From positions 3,373,591-3,437,590 of the forward strand of contig CM061224.1 in assembly GCA_030844895.1 (NCBI GenBank): a stretch of 64,000 nt of DNA, given 5' to 3'. The notes below the pieces were generated by a model. The model had not been told where the DNA came from. It did no database searches and saw nothing but the letters and a program-made list of their open reading frames with translations. Numbering within the stretch: position 1 is the first letter of the stretch; each line of letters starts with the position of its first letter. Position numbers and translations under genes: made by a program. Below are positions 57,129 to 64,000 of the stretch, piece by piece. The DNA is from Ambrosia x helenae (lineage: Eukaryota > Streptophyta > Magnoliopsida > Asterales > Asteraceae).

Positions 57129-58620
57129 CGATAGATTTATTTAAAACAAATAATACAAATTTATTTAACAACTATTTTTCCAAACAAGTCAATCGAACAA
57201 ACTATACAATCTACCGAGTTACAAGACAATGTATTTCCGAGATCACCAATTCCAATAGCTTGTGTGTAAGTTTATTTTACGTAAAGACATCATTCTACGT
57301 ATACCTCCTTATCTAAAAGAAACCATGCCCGTAGTGTTTGAAGCCTAGTTCTTTTGGCCACAGGTACAGTGAGATTGATAACTTCTCTATGGAAGTTGCT
57401 AGAATAGTTAAACAAAAGCTGAAATTGAACAGTTATTTGGAATGTTTCTGATCATTTCAGTTATGCCATCATTATTCCAGTCTCCTGAGATCACCAATCC
57501 CAATATTCTACCGCTGCTTCATTGAGTTTCTATTTTGCGCCTTCCATCTCCATTGCTTCATTGAAATCAACAATTGCTTTATTGAAGTCAAACCTGTAGC
57601 TGTGGACACAGAAAGGTGTTCTTCCAGTCAGCGGGAAATAAGGACCGCATTCAGATTCAAACCCATCTGAATGCGGCAGGGGAAGCATATCAATATGTTG
57701 AACATTGGTACCAAATCTACAGGTACTTAATGATCAACCCAGGCTGCCATACCGAAGTAGCACGATGAAGAATCGCATCATCCGTTGTCGCCAACGTCGC
57801 TAATGACTGACCGTAATTCTTCAACATCGGATGGCCTTGTGCTACAGGGTTTGCCTGGAAGGTTGTCCCCCCTAAAGAGTCTGTCGCCATGAATAGAGGT
57901 GGTACACTGGAGATTGAGAGCACCACCGACAACCGACTCTATAATATTATAAACTACAAAGACAACGTTGCATTCTACACGTGTTATACCACGTGTGGAT
58001 GTAACATCGATCCAAGTAGTTTCATGTGGATGTAACACCGATCCAAAGACCGCGCTTTCTTGGACCCCAGAAAGAGGGACGCCACAGCATGGCTTATCCC
58101 CGCAGAAAACAGTTAAAACTCCAAGTGAATGTAACATCTACCTAATATCAATAAAAAACCGTTCCCTCCAGAACAATTGGTATTTTCTTTGGTTTTCTAC
58201 GATAGGCGGCATTTGAGTATGTGTGATTTGAGTGTGTGGTGTGGATGTGGATGGAGAATGGTAAGCTGGTGGGAGATTATTTATAGGAGGGATGCCTCAT
58301 TCTCAATTGGCGGCATCAAAGGGATGCCTTACATTGATTTGGCGGCATCAGGTTTCAATTGGCGGCATCAAGAGGATACCTCATACTCAATTGGCGGCAT
58401 CAAGGAGGGATCCCTTAAAATCAAATGGCGGCATTGACTACAAGATCTCAATTGGCGGCATCAAGCTTAGATTTATTAGATGCCGCCAATCCATTTCTAT
58501 ACATCACCAATTTTGATTTTTTCCCCCAATACCCCCCAAAAGTAATTTGTAAAATGATAAACCCCCTATTTTTGCAAATGATTCAGAAACAAACTCTAAA
58601 AGAAAATGACAAGTGTAAAA
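57129..58620. repeat. Right terminal inverted repeat
   Basis: Inverse of the left TIR with indels; contains about six GGCGGCAT motifs at 58306-58486. Confidence 0.85.
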
Positions 58621-58784
58621 AAAAGGAATGAATATTTTTACACCCTAAGATATAATAAAAATACAAATACATATATTAAAAGGGCTCATTTGTTTTTCGG
58701 GGTAAAATATTTGATTCGACCCGATGGTTTTTTTAAATGCCGGTCATCCGGGTAAATCTACTGACGAAAAGTCTCATATGCCCT

Positions 58785-59401
58785 CACTACAAGAAATTAA
58801 GCCTTTAGCGGCGACTTGGAGCAATAGTGACGACCCGCGTCAGAGTCGCCGCTATTGCTCCATGTCGACGCTAATACCGTCGCAGCTAATGATCGATCCG
58901 TTTGCTTTTGCAAGATCCGCTCCTAACCGTTGATAAAATATCGATCCAACGGTTAGATTCTTCTCTTTCTCAAACAAACACAATCCTCCTCAAACACACA
59001 CCCATATCCTTCTCAAACACCATCAACATTCAATTAATCACAATACAAACAACCATCATGTCCAACCTCCGGCCATCGTCATCTACTTCCGCCACTTGCA
59101 ACCGCCGCCATCAACCTCCACCTGCAACTTCCGACCATCAACCTCCACCTGCAACTTCCGACCATCAACCTCCATCTGCAACTTCCAACTTTGTAACCTT
59201 AGATAGAAAACTTTGTAGTGTTTATATCTTTTGTAATTTTAGATAGAAACATTTGTAGTGTTTACCAGAAAAGTCTTAGACGAGGCATTAGCAGCGACAC
59301 GTCTCATTAGCGACGTTATCTTTAGTGGCGACTTGTCGCCGCTAAAGGGGTAGTATTAGCGGCAACACGTGTCGCTGCTAAAGCTCACAAATCTTGTAGT
59401 G
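58785..59401. mobile_element. CACTA (En/Spm) MITE
   Basis: Ends CACTACAAGAAAT and CTTGTAGTG, with CCT on both sides (58782-58784, 59402-59404). Sub-terminal TTAGCGGCGAC-type repeats in both orientations, typical of CACTA elements. The interior has three short CAACCTCCACCTGCAACTTC units. No transposase. Confidence 0.92.
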
Positions 59402-59473
59402 CCTGCGAGTACAGACATCATTAATGACCCGGGTCACCCACCATTCGAGGGGAACCCACTGCTCAAAAGCCTA

Positions 59474-59765
59474 TTATGGCAAAATCTTTGGCTCACATGA
59501 AGCAAATTGCATCAGGTGAAACTCAAACTCGTGACCTCCACATTAGAAGGTATGGGGATTGTAAGTTCAAGTTTTTGTGTAGTTTTCTTGAATATAATAA
59601 TATTGTGAGAGTTAGCTATTATGATAGAATCTCTGGCTCACATGAAGCAAATTGCATCGGGCGAAACTCGAACTCATGACCTCCACATTAGAAGCTATGG
59701 GGAGTGTAAGTTCAAGTTTTTGTGTAGTTTTCTTGAATATAATAATACTGTGGGATTTAGCCATG
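59474..59765. repeat. Tandem pair, 147-bp period, SINE-like
   Basis: Two copies starting at about 59474 and 59621 share GGCTCACATGAAGCAAATTG and a following AACTCGAACTCATGACC. On the minus strand that is GGTCATGAGTTCGAGTT, box-B-like, so these may be antisense SINE 3' halves. Confidence 0.65.
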
Positions 59766-59789
59766 ATATTCTATTCGTTTGATCTTGGC

Positions 59790-60490
59790 GGTTTCCCTAA
59801 CAAGGACACTGCCCCCAAAAAGCCTCAGAAAACTCTGACGAATGCCATCTGTTGTCGAATCGCTCAAATTTTGAGAGAAAAATTTCATTTGTCCCCCGCC
59901 AGAAACCACCATTGAATGCTTACAGAGGCCTCATGCCCATGATTTTTTAACTGTTATCCCAATTGAAGGCCTGGGACAACGCGTCTCACCGCTGGAGTAT
60001 AGATTAATCTTTAAGTACCGCTTGATGATCCCATGTTCCCGGATGACGAAACCTGCCCAGTCTGCCAAAAAGCATGCCGGGATAAATACGGGGAGCATGC
60101 GCTCCACTGTATAGAGTTGTCAGGGTTCAAGTATCACCACGATTTTGTTCAGGATGCGTTAATGGATATTTTCAAACGAGCAGGGATCTCGGCCAAAAAG
60201 GATGCCCTGGTTAATTTTCTTACAGACCCGGCGGAAGGGAGACCCACTTTATGCCCTACTGATGTGCTAATGTTTGGCTAGGAGGGTAGGAAACACGCTA
60301 TGGTCAGGCAAGCAGTACTAAGAGCAGAGTCAAAGAACAAAATCTTGTGAGGATAAGCAGCATGTCTTCGTTCCCTTGGCTTTTAACACATTAGGCTCCT
60401 TAGCACCGGAGACGGTTCGGTTCTTGACAAGAGTCCAGCAAGTGGTCCACAACAACTTTTCGACCCCTCTGCATTTTCAATAGCACACCC
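59790..60490 (+). pseudogene. C-terminal remnant of a plant reverse-transcriptase-type protein
   Basis: The clean frame at 60033-60281 reads MFPDDETCPVCQKACRDKYG, then EHALHC and GFKYHHDFVQDALMDIFKRA, then NFLTDPAEGRPTL. Upstream, in other frames, PHAHDFLTVIPIEGLGQR-like sequence is visible; downstream, fragments of the tail. I recognise this C-terminal region, with a Cys/His cluster, from dispersed plant proteins annotated as RT-domain proteins; the exact family name is uncertain. Several stops and frameshifts make it a pseudogene. Confidence 0.6.
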
Positions 60491-60509
60491 ACCTTCTGGT
60501 TAGTGGTAT

Positions 60510-60730
60510 GGATGCCTAATGATAGGTGGTGACTTGGGGCCTAATGGTCACAAGTTCGAGCCTTGAAGGATACTACATTTTACCGATTATTCACTGTCGT
60601 GCCTTCGGGCGGGTGGGTGGTCGGGTTTTCTCTGGATTGGTGGACCTAGAGGACCGGGTGCCCCATGGGTATCCTGAATTCGTCATAAAGAGATTTTCAC
60701 GGAAGTCTGTGACAACTTTATTTGAATTTA
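60510..60730 (+). mobile_element. SINE-like repeat, second copy of the GTCGTGCC module
   Basis: Box-B-like AAGTTCGAGCCTTG, then GTCGTGCCTTCGGGCGGGTG as at 41340-41531, then CGGGTGCCCCATGGG. The tail is unclear. Confidence 0.55.
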
Positions 60731-61239
60731 AAAAAAATGGCTCTATGTTAGGATTAATAAGTAATAACCATTTTCTTAGTTTATATTGCATTTTTTTTTT
60801 TAACTAAAACCGTTATTTCAAAATGCATCAACTTTTGGTTGCAGTTTCACACTAAATCCTACTGCCTAATTATTAGAATATGTGTACGTCTGTTTGAGTA
60901 AGTCGCCACTTTAAAAAAATACAAGTCAAAATAATTGAAATCAAGTGCTCTTGCAACTATATTTCTCGACAATATTATATTCTTTCAGTTTATTTATTAT
61001 AGAATTCTTTGGTCGTATGGAAAATGCGTTTTTCATTAAGAAAATTTGTGTAGCAATTGGTATATGATTTGATTTTTAAAGGTCACTTTTTAAAATCCGT
61101 TATCTAAAAGTGGGTCAAGCATATAAAGTTTTTGAAAAGGAATTCATCCACCGAGAATTTAAAAATTTTATACTAAAATCGTACTTAAAAAATGACCCAT
61201 TTACTCAAAGCTGAGTACAATCCCGTGTGATATTGGTAA
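60731..61239. other. AT-rich intergenic sequence
   Basis: Nothing recognised. Confidence 0.4.
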
Positions 61240-63157
61240 TTTTTATATTTGATCGAGTTGATATTAGTATATGACAATCAAGAATTTCAGTGTTTTTGTG
61301 GTTTGAGACAGGAAGACCCACTATCGTCGTTTATTTTTGTATTGACAATGGAGGCTTTGTCTACTGTGATGAAGAAAGCGTTCGACGTTGGTATCTATAA
61401 AGAGTTGTCTTTATCTACATCCGGATCAATATTGTCACATTTCTTATATGCCGATGACGTGGTGTTTTGGGTGAGTAGTCATTCGAAAATATTATTAACC
61501 TGAAAAGGATATTGCGATGCTTTTACATTGTCTCGGGCCTTCGCGTGAATCTGTCCAAGAGCAGCATATTTGGGATTGGGTTAGAAGATAATCAAGCTCA
61601 ACTTATGGCGAATGTGATGGGTTGTTCGAGAGGGTCTCTTCCTTTCAAATATTTAGGCCTGCAAGTTGGTGCCAACATGAATTTGATAAAAAATTGGGAC
61701 CCTATCGTGAAAGTTTTTAAGAAAATGCTATCCATTTGGAGGGCAATACTTTGTCTTTCGGGGGACGTATCACGTTGGTTAGGGCGGTTATGAATGCTTT
61801 ACGTACGTACTATTTATCCTTGTATAAGGCTCCTATGGGTGTGATTAAGAAGCTGGAAAAACTTTGTAAGGACTTTTTTTGGGGTTCGACTTCGGATAAG
61901 GATAAGATGGCTTGGGTCTCTCGGCATAATTCGATGGCTCCTAAGGATAGTGGTGGACTTGGCTTTGGGTCTTCGAAGTTGGCAAACTTGGCGATGTTGG
62001 CCAAATGGTGGTGGCGGTTTAAATCGGAAAGCGGAAGCCTTTGGCGGAAAGTGATTTAGGATATTCATAGTGGGTCGAGGTCTTGGAACTTCATTCCGGC
62101 TCGACTTAGTATTACGGGTCCGTGGAAAGCTATTTGTACCATTGAAGCTGATTATGGGTTGATGGGGGATCCGTTTGGCAGGCTTGTTTCAGAGGCGGCC
62201 AGGAGTGAATAGTCGTATTCGTTTTTGGAAAGAAAAATGGTTGTTCGATGATACGATTCAAAATATGTGTCCATTTTTGTATCAGCTTGAAAGGAGGAAA
62301 ATCCTGACCATTTCGGACCGTGTGACAGGTTCAAATGGAGCGCTGCAGCTGCACTTTTCATGGCAGAGGTCGCCGGCCTCTGTCGACGAACTAGCTGAAC
62401 TGCAGACGCTTTCGGATGCCTTGCTGGGGTTCGGGTTTGGCCTAGGCGAAGACAGTTGGGGCTGGGAAATGGATGCAGTTGGTGGGTTTTCTGTTCGTAG
62501 TATTCGAGCTCTAGCGGAAAGGAACTTCTTTGCTGATCGGGGATTGGACTTCGAGTGGACTACATGGGTGCCGATTAAAGTGAACTTCTTAGTTTGGAGA
62601 ATTATTCAAGATAGAGTTCCAACTGCAGCTGCGTTGACGCAAAGAAGAATCATCATCCCGGATACGACGTGCAGGTTCTGTGGTGAGATTGAAGAATGCG
62701 ATGCCCACTTGTTCATATCTTGTCGGCTCGTTGCTCAGGTTTGGGACTATATTGGGACATGGTGTAAGTTGAGTTTGATGTTTTTTATGGAATTAAAAGA
62801 TCTGGCCAGATTTCAAGATTTCACAAGAGTATTAGAGATTCAAAGAAATGGAAGAAAGCCGTGTATGCGATTGTTCAAACTACATTATGGGTCCTATAGA
62901 AATGGCGAAACGATGCAGTCTTTAATGGTAAATAGGTCAACTTCCGTAGAATTAGGGATGTAGTTAAAGAGAGTAGTTTCCTTTGGTGTAAAAGTAGGGT
63001 GAATGTCGGGGATTAACTTGAGAGGATTAGTGCACCTTTAATACGAGTATGTTTGTATAGTTGGTTGTAGTTTTGACGAATGTACTTTGGTTGTCCATCT
63101 GACTGTTGGTTAGCAGACGCTTTTTGGTGAATAAAATTTTGTTGGCCTTTAAAAAAA
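61240..63157 (+). mobile_element. 5'-truncated LINE (L1-like)
   Basis: Starts inside the reverse transcriptase and runs to a short A tail after GAATAAAATTTTGTTGG near 63130-63157. 5' truncation and an A tail fit target-primed insertion of a non-LTR element. Confidence 0.82.
61249..62963 (+). pseudogene. LINE reverse transcriptase C-terminal half and zf-RVT domain, broken
   Basis: Successive frames: 61249-61503 has GLRQEDPLSSFIFVLTMEAL and HFLYADDVVFW (RT active-site YADD); 61512-61793 has VSGLRVNLSKSSIFGIG and FKYLGLQVGANMN; 61736-62059 has LSFGGRITLVRAVMNAL and KDFFWG; 62175-62963 has RIRFWKEKW, FSVRSIRAL, WVPIKVNFLVWRIIQDRVPT and CRFCGEIEECDAHLFISC (zinc-binding zf-RVT). At least three frame changes separate the pieces, so it is not functional. 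Confidence 0.88.
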
Positions 63158-63584
63158 AGTATCTGACAATCAAATGATATCATATATTTTCAGGCAGTAA
63201 GACATATAAACCCTCATGACACCACAATTGTGTAAATAATGAAAAAAAAAAACATTAAGTTGAGCTAAGAAACCTAAAAGCAATCATTGTGACATCTCGA
63301 TAACGTAATTTACCCAAAGGACGGAGCACCTACCGGAAGATGGAAGTATCACCATAAGCCACCATCTGTGAGCCTGTTTATAAGGATGGCTAGTTAAGAT
63401 ACGATTCGTAGCAAGAAACTAGAATTCAGTTGTACGCAATGAGCCCATAAAGCTTTATGAACGTGCTATGGTATATTTTCTTGGTATCTCTTGACGGGTC
63501 TTGTTTGTTTTGGTCACCCAATTTAACTTGGTAAAAAAATTTCTTGAACACAAGAAATTAAAAAATATAGTGACACAAATAGAG
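63158..63584. other. AT-rich intergenic sequence
   Basis: Nothing recognised. Confidence 0.35.
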
Positions 63585-63587
63585 GTG

Positions 63588-63930
63588 TAAACGAGTCGAG
63601 CCGCTCGCGAGCTACTCAAGATCGGCTCGATAAAAAGCTCGAAGCGAATCGAGCCTTATATAGTCCGAGTTGAGCTTGAGCCTAAAACGAAGCTCGCTTA
63701 TTTATCGAGCCCGAGCTCAAGGTTGGCATGTGAGGCTCGCCAGGCTCGTCGGGCGTTATTAAGCCTGAGTGTAATATTAGTTTTGAAAATATTTAACTAT
63801 ATTTACCCATTATTTAAAGTTGTTTAGTAAACGAGTCGAGCCGAGTCCGAACCTAAAAATAAGCTTGTTTAGTAAACGAGTCTGACTCAAGCTTCACTTA
63901 TCCAGCTCGCTAGCCCAAACGCGTCTAATA
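63588..63930. mobile_element. hAT-like MITE fragment
   Basis: Begins TAGAGGTGTAAACGAG, close to the TAGAGGTGTACAAA end of the MITE at 18582. It then repeats CGAGCCGCTCGCGAGC, AAGCTCG and AAACGAGTC words. No matching right terminus was found, so the copy is truncated or degraded. Confidence 0.55.
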
Positions 63931-64000
63931 TTTATATTATTATTATTAGAGTAAAGATCAAATACATATAGTTTTTTTGTAAGAACTGTGAGAATCAAAG

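Larger units (their letters stand above)
50040..58620 (+). mobile_element. Kaonashi-type Mutator-like element with long TIRs and a ULP1-like gene
   Basis: Two long inverted terminal regions (about 1.2 and 1.5 kb) enclose a plus-strand MURA-type transposase, a minus-strand two-exon ULP1-like gene, a minus-strand proline-rich ORF and a 201-bp tandem repeat. Mutator-like elements that carry a Ulp1-like peptidase gene are known in plants as Kaonashi (KI-MULE). Arrays of a GGCGGC(A/T)TC hairpin motif lie in both TIRs and in front of the genes. The outer ends are approximate and no target duplication was resolved. Confidence 0.85.

Overview
The window is nuclear DNA of a flowering plant. The evidence is the intron-rich genes of plant-specific families (a subtilisin-like protease, a STRUBBELIG-family receptor kinase, a STIG1-like cysteine-rich secreted protein) set in AT-rich sequence packed with plant transposon superfamilies. 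The look of the LTR and MITE families suggests a eudicot, perhaps Asteraceae; that part is inference from resemblance only.

Layout. 1-6840: a decayed minus-strand Ty1/copia element with very short LTRs, carrying a probable solo LTR (about 4840-5616) and a hAT-like MITE (5969-6692). 6931-9593: a plus-strand subtilase of the SBT2 type. Its first exon is missing, the copia LTR lies about 90 bp upstream of the first surviving exon, and three 1-base frameshifts interrupt it. 9703-10178: two small MITEs. 10897-14943: a 16-exon minus-strand STRUBBELIG-RECEPTOR FAMILY (SRF6/7-like) gene with one homopolymer frameshift. 15-20 kb: intergenic sequence with two MITEs that have perfect 8-bp target duplications. 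20100-30177: a Russian doll: a MULE of about 1.3 kb holds an LTR retrotransposon without gag-pol, whose 3' LTR holds a 3.74-kb solo LTR. All three have recognisable target-site duplications. 30-34 kb: a Tourist-like element, a Helitron-like insertion and a MITE carrying a CCACCA minisatellite. 34371-41028: a decayed PIF/Harbinger region (Myb/SANT-like ORF1 with a tandem duplication, and a DDE transposase) with further nested elements. 41-48 kb: SINEs, a foldback element, Helitron-like ends, Tourist and Stowaway MITEs. 48077-48565: an intact STIG1-like gene. 50040-58620: a long-TIR Mutator-like element of the Kaonashi (ULP1-carrying) kind with a MURA-type transposase, a divergent ULP1-like gene, a proline-rich ORF, a 201-bp tandem repeat and arrays of a GGCGGC(A/T)TC hairpin motif in the TIRs and in front of its genes. 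58.8-64 kb: a CACTA MITE, tandem repeats, an RT-protein C-terminal remnant, a SINE, a 5'-truncated LINE and a hAT-like fragment.

Only STIG1 looks intact among host genes. The subtilase and SRF breaks are single-base homopolymer length changes, so they could be assembly errors rather than true lesions. The most unusual signals are two arrays of stem-loops whose stems differ between copies yet stay paired: one in the 3.74-kb LTR and one at the promoters of the Kaonashi-type MULE.
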